Below, piece by piece: positions 26,793-37,157 of a stretch of 64,000 bases of DNA. The stretch spans positions 2,542,001 through 2,606,000 of the forward strand of contig OZ253505.1 in assembly GCA_965262255.1 (NCBI GenBank), read 5' to 3'. The translations under genes and the position numbers were made by a program. Below the pieces are notes generated by a model. It was given only the letters and a program-made list of their open reading frames with translations. It was not told the origin of the DNA and did no database searches. This stretch comes from JANQQC01 sp965262255. Lineage in GTDB: Bacteria; Pseudomonadota; Alphaproteobacteria; Caulobacterales; Hyphomonadaceae. Each line of letters opens with the position of its first letter. Within the stretch, counting starts at the first letter, position 1.

Positions 26793-27071
26793 ACTGGAGT
26801 ATATATAGGTGCGGTCGAGTAGAATCCAAATTTTGAGAACTAACAGTGCTAGTTTGTTGGAATAACATATCGTATGGATTGCGTCATCGGTTACAAGTTG
26901 AGGGAGATGTATCGGGTTGGTTGTCATAATTTCTCCAAACTTCAATTTCCAGACTTGTCATTACACTACCTATTTGCATTGATGCATCTATAATTCCCTA
27001 TACATTCAATAATTATACTATAGTATAGTCGTTACCCATTCATCCTTATGCCTCCTAGAGTTCCTTCAATG

Positions 27072-27117
27072 CCCCCCCCCCATAAAATTTCAGGTCGCAG
27101 TTAGTCTGTATAGGAGG
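27072..27117 (+). promoter_or_regulatory. Ten-C run and strong ribosome site before giant autotransporter 2
   Basis: Ten C at 27072-27081, immediately followed by ATAAAAT (a possible -10 at 27083-27088). AGGAGG at 27112-27117 lies ten bases before the ATG at 27128. The C run would then be in the -35/-10 spacer, where length changes alter promoter strength. An alternative -10 (TATAGT near 27021) lies further upstream, which would put the run in the leader. Confidence 0.5.
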
Positions 27118-27127
27118 TTAACTGCTC

Positions 27128-30100
27128 ATGGAATCCAATAATTGTTCCGGTACACGGACAGAAGAACATAGACCTTTTGATAGGTCAAACCAAAATTTCC
27201 CAACCTCCAAACACATTGGAGGGCAGGTTGGTGGGACGGTTGATGTAACTAGACATTTGAAATCAAAGAGTTCCCTATCGGTTTTAACAGTGCTAGCGAT
27301 GGTCGCCGCGGGGGTTCCGGCAGGGGATGCTTTTGCACAATGCAATCAGTCGACTAAAGAGTGTTCGGGAACAGTAACGTTTGCCCTGACTGACGCAGTC
27401 GCCTCAACACAAGATGTAACTTGGACAATAGCAGCTAATACTCATATTAATGTTGCTGATCCACCTAGTGCTGGCGTAAATCTTTTTCGGCTGGCTTCTG
27501 TTAGTCTTTCAATGTCTACTGGTTCTCGAGTTACGACTGCGAAAAAAACAGGGGTTTATTTAAACGGTCTACGGCAGGTTAACTTCAACCAAGCTACAAA
27601 TGTCGGCACAATTACAAGTAGTTGCGCGAGTAATAATTCGTGCGCGGCAAACGAAGACTCATACGGAATAAGGGCTATAACCGGAGGAAATTTAACTTTT
27701 GGTCTTAAAGGTACGGTTTCCGTTTATGGCCACAAAGACGCTGATTCATACGCGATTTTTGTAGACTCAACGGGAACAGGAAACATTAACATTAGTTCTC
27801 AGGGAAGTATTATCGCTGGCTTTGCTCCCAATACCACTACTGGTTCCGGATACGCTCGAGGGATTGTGGTAAAAGCTAACAGTGGTTCGAATATCACTAT
27901 TAGCGCAAATTCTGTTAGTGCTGTTGATGAAGCCGTTTATATGGTAATTCCTTCGGGGACGATCAATATAAGTCTTTCGGGTGCAATCTCGTCAACAGAC
28001 GAGCAAGCAATTTACGCGTATTCCCGTTCTGGCAGTGTTTCTATTACTACGAACTCCGCCGTTTCAGGTAAAGACACCGCAATTGTAGCCAAATCGAAAT
28101 CCGGTAGCCTCAATCTAAATACCAAAAGCGGCGTGAACGATACGGGTAGTAACTCCGCTAGCCGGGCCGTAAATGTTTCGGCCCTTTCATTGTTCGGAAG
28201 TCAAACTGTAACAGTATCTTCTAGCGGAAATATCACATCAAATAGTGGTGCAGGTCTTGGGGTTAATGTATCGTCGTCCGGAAGCCCGATAAACATAACT
28301 TTAGCAGGAATCAGTGCGAGTAAAACCGCATTGTATGTGAAGAACGTTTCCCTCTCTGGAAACATTACGATCTCCGCGACAGGTACGCTTTCGACAAGCT
28401 ATACCGGAAATTCAGATTCAGGAATTGCTGTTCACATTAAAAATGATCCCCCCACTGGAAGTAGTGGAAGTGGAAATGTAAATGTCCGGTTGGCTTCAGT
28501 TTCAGGTTCAAGGGCCGGAGTTAGCATTATCTCTAATACGACAGGGACAGTAACACTGTCGTCAACTGGAATGCTTCGAAACAGTGTTGGGGGTTTTAAT
28601 AACCGTGCTGCCTATGTTTTATCTTCGGGTAGCGTAAATTTGACAGTTAATAGTGCTTATAGCCCCAGAACAGGGGTTTGGGCTGTTGGCAATGGGTCTG
28701 GGACAATTGATGTTCTTGTAAACGGAGAGGTTTCAGTATCGAGTTCATGGGCTCTTAAAGGTGTAGATGTAACAGGTTCAGGTAGCAATCACGGTAACGT
28801 GAAGATTACGGTAGGAAGTGGAGCTCATGTGAATGCAGGGGTCAATCGAGTTAGTACGGTAAATTTTGATGGTATATACTTAAAAAACGAAGGAAGCGGG
28901 TCTTCGACGGTAGTGATCAGTGGCAGAGTATCAACGTCGGGAAACGACTTTGGCTATGCTATAGAAGCAAGGGCGGCAAGTTCTTCAGTAAACGTAAATA
29001 TTACGAACTCCACAGCCGTTGTGAGCGGAAAGAACGCAATAGCATTAGTAGGTGCCAACGAAACGCTTATCAATGTTTCTAATTCTGGAACAGTGACTGG
29101 GGAAACTTTGGGAGTTTATGCATTTGCAAGTGCTGGTGGAAATATTACAATCACTACGAACGGAAGTATAACGGCAAGTGGTACATCCGGAATAGCCATC
29201 AAAACTTTAACCGCAGGTCGATCTACGATTACATTAAATAGTGGTGCAACAGTTGGCACAACTGGTGGAATTGGTAAAGCAATTTCAGACACGGGCATAC
29301 TTAATAATGCAATCGTAACAGTCAACACCGGAGCGGTAATTACGGCTTCTATAGATTTGGGGCCGAGTAGAGATACATTAGATTTTAAAGGAGGATCTTT
29401 CTCGGGTGACATTACCATAGACGGAGGCGCGGGAGGAGACGGTTTATCATTTTTTGGACGTACTTTTGCTTTGACAGCCTCTCGATTACTTAATTGGGAG
29501 CAAATTTTAATTGGGTCAACTGCTACCGCTTCCTTTAGCGGAAACTCGACACTTCAAACAAGTGATTTAACACTAGATGGAACTTTGAGTCTGCAGAATA
29601 GCAACACGAGCGATATTTTTTCTTTATCAGGCAATTTCACAAGCAACGGAAAGATTCAAATTGATGTAAATTTTTCCTCGGGCGCTACGGACGTTATTCG
29701 AGTCGGAGGCAATCTTGAAAGCGCTAAAGTGGTGCATGTAAATGATATTACGCCAAGTGCTTCGACGAGCCGGTCCACAGGGCCCATTTCATTTTTAAAT
29801 GTCACTGGCAATGCAAGTTCCGCGAATCTGACGTTGTTTGAAAATTCAGTTTTGTCCGGAGGTTACGTCTATACGATAGTATTTGAACCCAGTACTAAGA
29901 CATTTGGTCTAGTAGGAGCCATCGCAACTTTAAATTGTATTGAGTCACCTTCAAACTCGTATACATGTCGGGGTGGCATCACGCAAAGAGAGCGAATGAT
30001 CAGAACGGGAACAGCGGCTCTAACAGCAAATCTAGATAGTACTGCAACTGTAAGTGTTTCCACGAGTATCGCTATCGTGATGAGTAATTCCGGTGATGTG

Positions 30101-33100
30101 ACACTTACCCAGTTGGAAGGCAGAGGAAGTCTCACCGCCAGTGGTAGCGCGACAGGGGCGGTTAGTGCAACATCGACAGGGAGTGGCAATGTATCGGTCA
30201 GCTTGAACGGAGCCGTATCACTCTCGGGTGCAGGAGTAGCAATCGACGCATCGGCAAATACCGGGAATGTTTCTATAAGCACAGGTGGTCCGGTTACAGC
30301 GACTCAATCCGGAGGTACAGGGAGCAGACCATCGGGTGCAATTGCGTTGAAAGCGGTTGGCTCCGGTTCAAGCGTTTCTATATCGACAAGTAATTCTGTG
30401 CGAGGCGGACTACACGGCATCTATGCCTCAAACACAGGAACAGGCAATGTAACGGTAACTACCAGCGGGACAGTGTCAGCAGTGATGAGTTCCGCAATCT
30501 TTGCGAAAGGGAATGGTGGAACTGTTACAGTGAATACCTCCGGAGCGGTAACGGCAGCAGGACGTGGGATTAAGGTGTTGAATTCCGGTTCAGGCGCAAT
30601 CAATGTAAATGCGTCAGGAACCGTAACGGCGACGAGAACTTCTTATCCACGCGGTTATGCAATAGAAGTTGAGCATTCCGGTTCTGGCGCAATCACGATT
30701 AGCACGACATCTCTTTCCGGACAAAAGCGCGGAATCACAGCCAAATCGAATGGTGCTGGTGGTTCTATAACGGCTCACGTCTCAGGAGATATAAACGTGA
30801 CGGGTGGAGCCGGAGAGGGCATCTATGCTAGGACAAACAAAGCCGGCGATATAACGATCAGTGTAACGGGATCTATATCGTCTACCTTCTATGCGATTCG
30901 GGTCAATAACTATGTTCAGTATGGGCAACCCAGAGGCTCTGGCGATGTTTCTGTGACAGTATCGGGCCATATATCAAATACAAGTACGAGTACAAGATTG
31001 TTAAATGTCAATCACGACAGTACCGGGTCACTCACGGTGAACATGGGTTCGGGTTCAGCGGCAAGAGAGGGGGTTGCTCTGTCAAGTAGTGGTGATATTA
31101 CATTAACAGTGACAGGAAACCTTACGAATGGTGGAGACACAAACGGTCAAGAGGCGATAACAGCGTACACGACAGGTAGTATTACGATCAGTGGAAAAGA
31201 TATTACGTCAAGTGGTAGTGGGATATATTCTTGGATATCAGCGGGAAACAATTCGACGGTCATCACAGTAGGCACTATTTCCGCAGCGTTTCGAGGAATA
31301 AGAGCGGGTACATACGGAACGGGAAGTGTTACACTCACCTCATCGGGCATAACGGCGGCTGGTCACGAAGCCATCTATGCCTCATCCAATGGTGGAGGTA
31401 ATGCGGGAATATCGATCACGGATACGGGAACGATCAAGAATACGGGCAGTGCTGCCGATACAGTCTATGCTTTCACTGCTGGTAATGGCGGAATTACAAT
31501 CAATGTCTCCTCGGTAGAGGGAACACAAGACTCTATCGTGGCTCTGAATTCCGGCAACGGAAATGTCTCTGTAACAGCAACGGACACAGTCACAGCAGCT
31601 CAATCTGGCATATTTGTCAGTAATTCCGGAACAGGTTCGTCATCCGTCACGGCTTCAGGAACAATCACAGCAACTAGTGGCGCAGGTGTTCTGATCAAGA
31701 ATAGTGGCAGTACTGTTACTGTAACGACAGTTGGCATTACCGCTGCTACGCATGGTATCCACGTTACGAATAGCGGAGCGGGTTCTTCAACGATAGTAGT
31801 TGATGGAGCAGTTTCGGTAAGCGGAGCAAATGCAGTCTATGGAATATACGTCTTAGAACAAGCTGGCAGTGATGGAGCCTCGATTACGATAAACGAAAGT
31901 GGCAGTGTGGTCGGAAAGAGAACCGGTATTTGGACTGTTGTAAATGGCTCAGGAGATGGAACGATAGAAACCGCGGGGGCGGTTACAGGAGATATTCATG
32001 GCATAGACATCGCAAATTCTGGTACGGGTGACATATCTTTGACTATTTCCGGCGATGTTACAGCAACTAGCGCTGAGGCAACAGCAAGTGCTATTCGAAC
32101 GAGAACGGTAGGCGGGGATGTAACGATTACGTTAAACGGTGGTACGCTGAAAGGAACGAAGGCTATAGATGACGATGAATCGAACACAACGATTCTCGTT
32201 AATTCTGGAGTGGTGATTTCTGGAAATATCACTTTATCAGCCGGAGTCGATAAACTTACTTTTGCTGAAGGCACTTTCAACAATGCGATCACTTTAGATG
32301 GCGGTGAAGATGCTGGTACAGATAGTTCGGTTGATGTCCTGACGTTATCTGGTGGCACCTTAACGCTTAATCCAGCAAATCTGATAAACTGGGAAAACAT
32401 TGTAGTATCTAAAGACACGACAATTGCATTTGCTACTCAAACCGTAGCACTGAATGTTGATGACTTGAAACTTAGTGGAACGTTGTCTTTGAAGAACGAC
32501 GCGGCCGGGGACACGCTAAATTTGAGTGGCAGTCTCAGCACAGGTGGCACTATTACTTTAGACATCAATTTTGCAGATGGTTCAGCAGTTTCAGATACGA
32601 TCAATATTGGCGGGAATCTTTCTGGTACGCATACAATCGTTTTAAACGATATAACTCCTTCTGATATTTATGAAAGAACGGCATCTATAAATGTAATTAC
32701 TGTTGGAGGAACGGTAGATTCAGGAACCAAGTTGACATTAACTGAACGCGAATTTGTTTCGGGGCCTTATGCCTATCGACTCATTTTCGATTCTGGTGCA
32801 AAAGTCTACAAGTTTATGGGGGCAACGGGGACTTTGCAGTGTAAAGAGTCTCGTCAGAACGAAGGAAATTTTACTTGTGTCGGCGATATTGAGGCGAGAG
32901 AACGCATATCTGCTCGAGATACTGTTGATATTATAATTTCTTTGGATCGGTCAGCTACGGTTAATGTAGAAGAAGAGCGTGCTTTCGATATTCAAGGTCA
33001 AGGTGGGATTTCGTTCACGCAAGCTCCTAATGGCGGAGAACTTAGTGCCACAGGTTCGGCAGACGGGATATTATTAGCACGGGCCGTCGGAAACGGAACT

Positions 33101-35983
33101 GTGCAGATAGGATTAACGGGTACAGCAACTTTCACTGGGGTCGGGACTGCAATCCAGGCAAGTTCTTCAGGAACGGGCGAGATTACTGTGACAACGGTAG
33201 CGGTGATTGCGAGCAATGCGTCAGGTACTGCGATCAAAGCTTATGGCAAAGGTCGTTCCGTGAATGTCAATGCGACGACTGTGTCGGGAGGACAAAGCGG
33301 TATTGTTGCCAAGAATACCGGTAATCTCGGCGCGACCACCGTAATCACAACCGGAAATGTTACCAGTAGTGGAACAGGGATTCACGCCTATAGTTTAGGC
33401 GGAGCGGTGACTGTCAATGCTAACGTTGTTGACGGTGATACCGTAGCAATTCTTGCAGAAAACAAAAACCGGGTGAGTGTTGTTACAGTCAACACATCGG
33501 GAACTGTTACGAGCGAAAGTGTTGCCATTAAGGCCTATAGTGAAGGCGGCGGCGTAGATGTAAGTACGGCAAACGTGACCGGATCTAGTGGCGCAATTGT
33601 CGCTAAGAATCAAATTGGTGCAGGTGCTGTTGCAATCAATTCGTCAGGAACGCTAACTACAACATCAGGAACGGCATTGTACGCAACGAGCCAAGAAGGT
33701 GCGGTTACGATTAACATTGCTTCGGCGACGGGTGAAGCGGGGGCTATATTTGCCAAATCTATCTCGGGGGCTGGAACTGTCTCGGTAACCACTACGGGTG
33801 ATATTACAACTACTTTTGGATCGGCGATCTACGCTTTTAGTCTAAGCGGTCAGGTGTCGATCCAAGCAACCAATGTATCTGGCGAGACCAATGCAATCGT
33901 TGCTAAGAATGATAGTGGGAGAAACGGATCAATTTCAGTTAATGCATCAGGTACAGTATCGGCAAGTAACGGAGCCGGAATACTCGCTTCGAATAAAGGC
34001 AATGGAGCTTTGACGGTCGAGACCTCGCAACAAGTAACGAGTTCCGGCGTTACAGGAGACGGTATCCACGCGACAAATGATGAAAATGGTACACGACTGA
34101 GCGTTACTGTGGGATCTGTGACAGGACAACGCCATGCCATTTACGCACTAAACAAAGGGAGTGATACGCTCGCGATTACGACAAGCGGCATAGTTACCGC
34201 AACAGCCTCTTCAGCTATACATGCCAAAAGTGAAGGCGAAGGAGACATCAGTATTGTCATTGGTGGAACAGTTCGCGGCGGTACAGCGGGGGCTGCCATT
34301 AATACGCTTACCGAAAACCAGATCACAAACATCGCCCTGAACACTGGTGCTACTGTCAACGCAGGTGAATCCGGTATAGCCATACAAAACGATGAAGGGA
34401 CTTCCACTGTCTCAATCCGAGGCGGATCAACGCTCTCAGGTGCGATTCGTTTGGGAGGCGGTGCTGATAGAGTATCCCTACAAGGCGGTAACATCGGAGC
34501 ATCGATTATAGATGGGGGAACTGATGGTGAAAATGATACCTCTATAGATGTACTCACAGTAAGTGCTGGAACATTCGCACTAACAGGTGGTACTCAGTCG
34601 GCCACTGCTAGTCAGTTTGTCAATTGGGAACGAATTACCGTAGACTCTAGTGTCAATACAACTGTCAACGGTAACGTCTTAGTAGAAGTTGATCGATTAG
34701 AAATCGAAGGCACACTTTCGATGGAAGACAATCGACCGGATGACTCCCTACGTGTAACAGGAATGTTCGCCGGAAGTACGACACTAGATATAGATGTCAA
34801 TTTTGCATCTGGCGAAGCGGATACTCTAACCGTATCTGGGGGTGTATCCGGCACCAAGTTCTTGCGCATTAACGATATATCCCCTCAGGATGTTACGCAG
34901 CGACAAGGTGAGATCACGCTTGTTAAAGTTGAAGGAAGTGTTTCCAATAATGCCTTCTCTCTAACAGGTCGGTCCATTCTTTCAGGTGGCAACCAGTACG
35001 AGCTGTTATTCGATGCTCGCACCAAAGAATTTAAGTTAGCCGGTATTTCAGCTGGCGGCCCTATGTTGCTATCCGCGCAAATCACATTTTTTGATGGGTT
35101 TGCCCGAACGTCAAGTTTGAGCGAACGTCGATTGAATCGACGCAGTCTATCCACTGACGACTCGGGAACAGGTCGAGGGGCTTGGTTTAGGCAGACGAAT
35201 TCAAAGATTGATCATGGCCTGCCTAGAAACAATAGGTCTCCCAAATTTGAATCAAGTGTTATGGGCTTACAATCGGGATTTGATCTCGGGCGTTTCGTTA
35301 GCCCTATCGGAACGTTCGTTTATGGTGTAACTGCTCAATATAATGAAGTTAATTCGGATGTGAGCGTTGGGAATTCTAACAAAGGAACCCTAAGCGCAGT
35401 GGGATACGGTGTTGGAGCAACAGTGACATGGTACGGAAACGAAGGGGCTTACATCGATTTCCAAAGTCAGTTTAATGACATTGATGCCGATTTCGAGACA
35501 GATACTCTCGGCAGGTTAATGGATGGAACAGAAGCAACAGCGACCGTTATTAGCGCAGAAATGGGACAACGGTATCAGTTTACCGATGAAGTCGCCGTAA
35601 CTCCTCAAGCGCAACTCTCTTGGGGACAAGTAGATGTCGACGCATTCTCTACCGATAATAACCAGTCCGTCAGACCGGAAGCAGAAGCCGGCTACACTTT
35701 GAGGGCAGGTATTGAAGCCGAGTATGGTAGCAAACAATACAACGGTTATTTACTAGGCAATCTATACTATGACAGTGTTGACTCTTGGGAGTTAGAGTTT
35801 GTTGGAGAGAAATACAAAGACACGAACGGCGCTGTTTCGGTAGAATTTGGATTTGGAGGTTCAACGGAAGTGTCTGACGGAGCTATACTGTTCCTACAAG
35901 GATCTTACAGAATCACTACCGATAGTGGTGCTGATCGCAAATCATCTTCAAACCTCTCCGCCGGGTTTGCTTTCTCTTGGTAG
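27128..35983 (+). CDS. Giant autotransporter 2: 2951-residue modular beta-helix surface protein
   Basis: Type V secreted surface protein, intact. A long leader of about 48 residues precedes a hydrophobic signal segment (LSVLTVLAMVAAGVPAG) and a likely cleavage site DAFA-QCNQ. The passenger (residues about 75-2680) is Gly/Ser/Thr/Asn/Val-rich with short beta-helix repeats (TGSGNVSV, GNGNVSVT, SGTVTA). It comprises three large modules, new ones opening with a Cys pair near 936 (NCIESPSNSYTC) and 1903 (QCKESRQNEGNFTC); each closes with the same block as in autotransporter 1 (LDGG, NWExI, GTLSLQN, DVNF, DITPS, SGGYVYTI). The last 270 residues (from GAWFRQTNSKI) form the barrel, ending FAFSW. It starts with AGGAGG ribosome site and a C run. 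Role probably adhesion, biofilm or phage/immune avoidance (inference). Confidence 0.9.
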   Translation: MESNNCSGTRTEEHRPFDRSNQNFPTSKHIGGQVGGTVDVTRHLKSKSSLSVLTVLAMVAAGVPAGDAFAQCNQSTKECSGTVTFALTDAVASTQDVTWTIAANTHINVADPPSAGVNLFRLASVSLSMSTGSRVTTAKKTGVYLNGLRQVNFNQATNVGTITSSCASNNSCAANEDSYGIRAITGGNLTFGLKGTVSVYGHKDADSYAIFVDSTGTGNINISSQGSIIAGFAPNTTTGSGYARGIVVKANSGSNITISANSVSAVDEAVYMVIPSGTINISLSGAISSTDEQAIYAYSRSGSVSITTNSAVSGKDTAIVAKSKSGSLNLNTKSGVNDTGSNSASRAVNVSALSLFGSQTVTVSSSGNITSNSGAGLGVNVSSSGSPINITLAGISASKTALYVKNVSLSGNITISATGTLSTSYTGNSDSGIAVHIKNDPPTGSSGSGNVNVRLASVSGSRAGVSIISNTTGTVTLSSTGMLRNSVGGFNNRAAYVLSSGSVNLTVNSAYSPRTGVWAVGNGSGTIDVLVNGEVSVSSSWALKGVDVTGSGSNHGNVKITVGSGAHVNAGVNRVSTVNFDGIYLKNEGSGSSTVVISGRVSTSGNDFGYAIEARAASSSVNVNITNSTAVVSGKNAIALVGANETLINVSNSGTVTGETLGVYAFASAGGNITITTNGSITASGTSGIAIKTLTAGRSTITLNSGATVGTTGGIGKAISDTGILNNAIVTVNTGAVITASIDLGPSRDTLDFKGGSFSGDITIDGGAGGDGLSFFGRTFALTASRLLNWEQILIGSTATASFSGNSTLQTSDLTLDGTLSLQNSNTSDIFSLSGNFTSNGKIQIDVNFSSGATDVIRVGGNLESAKVVHVNDITPSASTSRSTGPISFLNVTGNASSANLTLFENSVLSGGYVYTIVFEPSTKTFGLVGAIATLNCIESPSNSYTCRGGITQRERMIRTGTAALTANLDSTATVSVSTSIAIVMSNSGDVTLTQLEGRGSLTASGSATGAVSATSTGSGNVSVSLNGAVSLSGAGVAIDASANTGNVSISTGGPVTATQSGGTGSRPSGAIALKAVGSGSSVSISTSNSVRGGLHGIYASNTGTGNVTVTTSGTVSAVMSSAIFAKGNGGTVTVNTSGAVTAAGRGIKVLNSGSGAINVNASGTVTATRTSYPRGYAIEVEHSGSGAITISTTSLSGQKRGITAKSNGAGGSITAHVSGDINVTGGAGEGIYARTNKAGDITISVTGSISSTFYAIRVNNYVQYGQPRGSGDVSVTVSGHISNTSTSTRLLNVNHDSTGSLTVNMGSGSAAREGVALSSSGDITLTVTGNLTNGGDTNGQEAITAYTTGSITISGKDITSSGSGIYSWISAGNNSTVITVGTISAAFRGIRAGTYGTGSVTLTSSGITAAGHEAIYASSNGGGNAGISITDTGTIKNTGSAADTVYAFTAGNGGITINVSSVEGTQDSIVALNSGNGNVSVTATDTVTAAQSGIFVSNSGTGSSSVTASGTITATSGAGVLIKNSGSTVTVTTVGITAATHGIHVTNSGAGSSTIVVDGAVSVSGANAVYGIYVLEQAGSDGASITINESGSVVGKRTGIWTVVNGSGDGTIETAGAVTGDIHGIDIANSGTGDISLTISGDVTATSAEATASAIRTRTVGGDVTITLNGGTLKGTKAIDDDESNTTILVNSGVVISGNITLSAGVDKLTFAEGTFNNAITLDGGEDAGTDSSVDVLTLSGGTLTLNPANLINWENIVVSKDTTIAFATQTVALNVDDLKLSGTLSLKNDAAGDTLNLSGSLSTGGTITLDINFADGSAVSDTINIGGNLSGTHTIVLNDITPSDIYERTASINVITVGGTVDSGTKLTLTEREFVSGPYAYRLIFDSGAKVYKFMGATGTLQCKESRQNEGNFTCVGDIEARERISARDTVDIIISLDRSATVNVEEERAFDIQGQGGISFTQAPNGGELSATGSADGILLARAVGNGTVQIGLTGTATFTGVGTAIQASSSGTGEITVTTVAVIASNASGTAIKAYGKGRSVNVNATTVSGGQSGIVAKNTGNLGATTVITTGNVTSSGTGIHAYSLGGAVTVNANVVDGDTVAILAENKNRVSVVTVNTSGTVTSESVAIKAYSEGGGVDVSTANVTGSSGAIVAKNQIGAGAVAINSSGTLTTTSGTALYATSQEGAVTINIASATGEAGAIFAKSISGAGTVSVTTTGDITTTFGSAIYAFSLSGQVSIQATNVSGETNAIVAKNDSGRNGSISVNASGTVSASNGAGILASNKGNGALTVETSQQVTSSGVTGDGIHATNDENGTRLSVTVGSVTGQRHAIYALNKGSDTLAITTSGIVTATASSAIHAKSEGEGDISIVIGGTVRGGTAGAAINTLTENQITNIALNTGATVNAGESGIAIQNDEGTSTVSIRGGSTLSGAIRLGGGADRVSLQGGNIGASIIDGGTDGENDTSIDVLTVSAGTFALTGGTQSATASQFVNWERITVDSSVNTTVNGNVLVEVDRLEIEGTLSMEDNRPDDSLRVTGMFAGSTTLDIDVNFASGEADTLTVSGGVSGTKFLRINDISPQDVTQRQGEITLVKVEGSVSNNAFSLTGRSILSGGNQYELLFDARTKEFKLAGISAGGPMLLSAQITFFDGFARTSSLSERRLNRRSLSTDDSGTGRGAWFRQTNSKIDHGLPRNNRSPKFESSVMGLQSGFDLGRFVSPIGTFVYGVTAQYNEVNSDVSVGNSNKGTLSAVGYGVGATVTWYGNEGAYIDFQSQFNDIDADFETDTLGRLMDGTEATATVISAEMGQRYQFTDEVAVTPQAQLSWGQVDVDAFSTDNNQSVRPEAEAGYTLRAGIEAEYGSKQYNGYLLGNLYYDSVDSWELEFVGEKYKDTNGAVSVEFGFGGSTEVSDGAILFLQGSYRITTDSGADRKSSSNLSAGFAFSW

Positions 35984-36031
35984 GTGTTTAGTCTGGGCTA
36001 CTTTTGCCCTAACCAAAAAGAAATAGTTTAT

Positions 36032-36661
36032 CTAAAATTTTAATAAATTTTCCGATTCTCGTTGAGCCAATACTTCTCGAACCCGGGAGTATTCTTCAAC
36101 CCATTCGTGAGCATCAGGGCAGATTCGAGTCAACATTTTTAGAATTGTGTCGTAATCTTTGTTTAGATCGCGATCATAAATTGGTACGTGATGGGCAATT
36201 CTATTTCGAAGCCGATTCATTCTATTTATTTCCATATGAACTTGCTGGCGCCCCATTCCTGCGAAGCTCGACTGTAACGCTGGTCTCCAAATAAACATCT
36301 CATAACTCGATTACGGTTTCTTTCCTAAACTAAGCAAAGACACCTAAAACCCGAACGATAGATTTGCGACTATTTTAGAAGGAGAGATAGCAAAACCCAT
36401 TTTACTAATCTTGGATTTGCTTAAACTGATTGAGTCTAGAGCTCTACTATCTAATTCCACTTCGTCATTATTGTACCACTCCTCACCAAATCTCGCCGTA
36501 AGTGCCGAATCAAGAGTTTCTCGAAATACAATCTCTAATGTCTGCAAAGGCCCATAGAACGCAGAACTAACTGCTGTGTTCCAGTTGTACAATCGAATTG
36601 CCGTCGCCAAGTCACCTGAACTAGTACGCAGATACTCCGACAACCTGTTAATCTTGAACAT
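36032..36661 (-). pseudogene. Abi-family (HEPN) defence gene with two nonsense codons
   Basis: Abi_2-type proteins are abortive-infection RNases with a HEPN fold. The frame from ATG 36661 reads LSEYLRTSSGDLATAIRLY and YGPLQTLEIVFRETLDSAL, then NLSFGF followed by a TAG (36344-36346) where the family has Trp. In the same frame it continues VSLLSLGKKP, a second stop (TAA, 36311-36313), SYEMFIWRPALQSSF and RNRIAHHVPIYDRDL, the HEPN RNxxxH motif. Another 25 codons open upstream of the ATG align with the N-terminus of the 61.5-kb copy but lack a start codon. Degraded paralogue of that copy. Confidence 0.8.
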
Positions 36662-36862
36662 ACCCCTAAATTCAGATGCTCTTTTTTTAAAATAGGGTAC
36701 TGATTCTATAGAGTCTTGAATACTAATTTGTTTACTCCGTGAACAAATTCAAATAATTTTTTGGAACTCTGACACTTTCAGTTTTGAGCAAATGCCAACA
36801 AATTTCACTTCCGTTGCTATCCTTCAATCTGCCAAATTAGCATTTGACCGTTATTGTGGTAG

Positions 36863-36909
36863 TATGATTGAGAGGACCCCGAGGATCGCCTCTGCTTTAA
36901 GCATGCCCC
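36863..36909 (+). other. Conserved hairpin segment, also present near 63.2 kb
   Basis: ACCCCGAGGATCGCCTCTGC is followed by TTTAAGCATGCCCCTTGGGG; CCCCGAGG can pair with CCTTGGGG. The complement of 63174-63225 carries the same core (GCCTCTGCTATTCGCATGC with flanking CCTTGGGG and CCCCGGGG). Both copies lie within 350 bases of GGCGATTATATA element ends, so this is probably a structured terminus or RNA of that element family. Confidence 0.5.
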
Positions 36910-36944
36910 TTGGGGTGCAATTCCGGTGTAAATTGGAATTAAAA

Positions 36945-37155
36945 GGCGATTATATATCTGACTAAACGCTTGAAAAACTTTTAGCGCTAGCCTATATATG
37001 TTAGGCCAATCCTGCTTTGCAGGCGCGGGCGGCGATAAAATCCCGTGGTAGTTCGTTGGGGAAGAATAATTGAGTGTAACTCGCAGGAAACTGCGGGGTG
37101 GTCTCAAGAGAGCTCGGAACTGTATGACCGTCGTTTAGACAACTATATAATCGCC
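36945..37155. mobile_element. 211-bp element with inverted GGCGATTATATA ends
   Basis: Ends are GGCGATTATATATCTGACTA and, inverted, GGCGATTATATAGTTGTCTA; over 24 bases they agree at 21. AATTAAAA flanks both sides (36937-36944 and 37156-37163), consistent with an 8-bp target duplication, although the right flank resembles sequence next to the end at 24613 and may be part of the element. The interior can form several hairpins (CCTGC-TTT-GCAGG; GCAG-GAAA-CTGC). No protein gene. Confidence 0.6.
37124..37151 (+). promoter_or_regulatory. Promoter for probable small RNA
   Basis: ATGACC (37124-37129), 16 bases, then a perfect TATAAT (37146-37151) within the right end of the inverted-repeat element, directed outward. 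Expected start near 37158. Similar ends GTTTAG(A/T)CAA-TATATAATCGCC occur near 26273. Confidence 0.5.
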
Positions 37156-37157
37156 AA

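Noticed and set aside
36817..37107. 96-codon reverse frame
   Set aside because: Lies over the hairpin segment and inverted-repeat element; Pro/Ser-rich chance frame.
36855..37140. Group II intron or riboswitch-like RNA
   Set aside because: Hairpin-rich, but no intron domain V pattern or known aptamer consensus could be recognised, and inverted ends explain it as an element.
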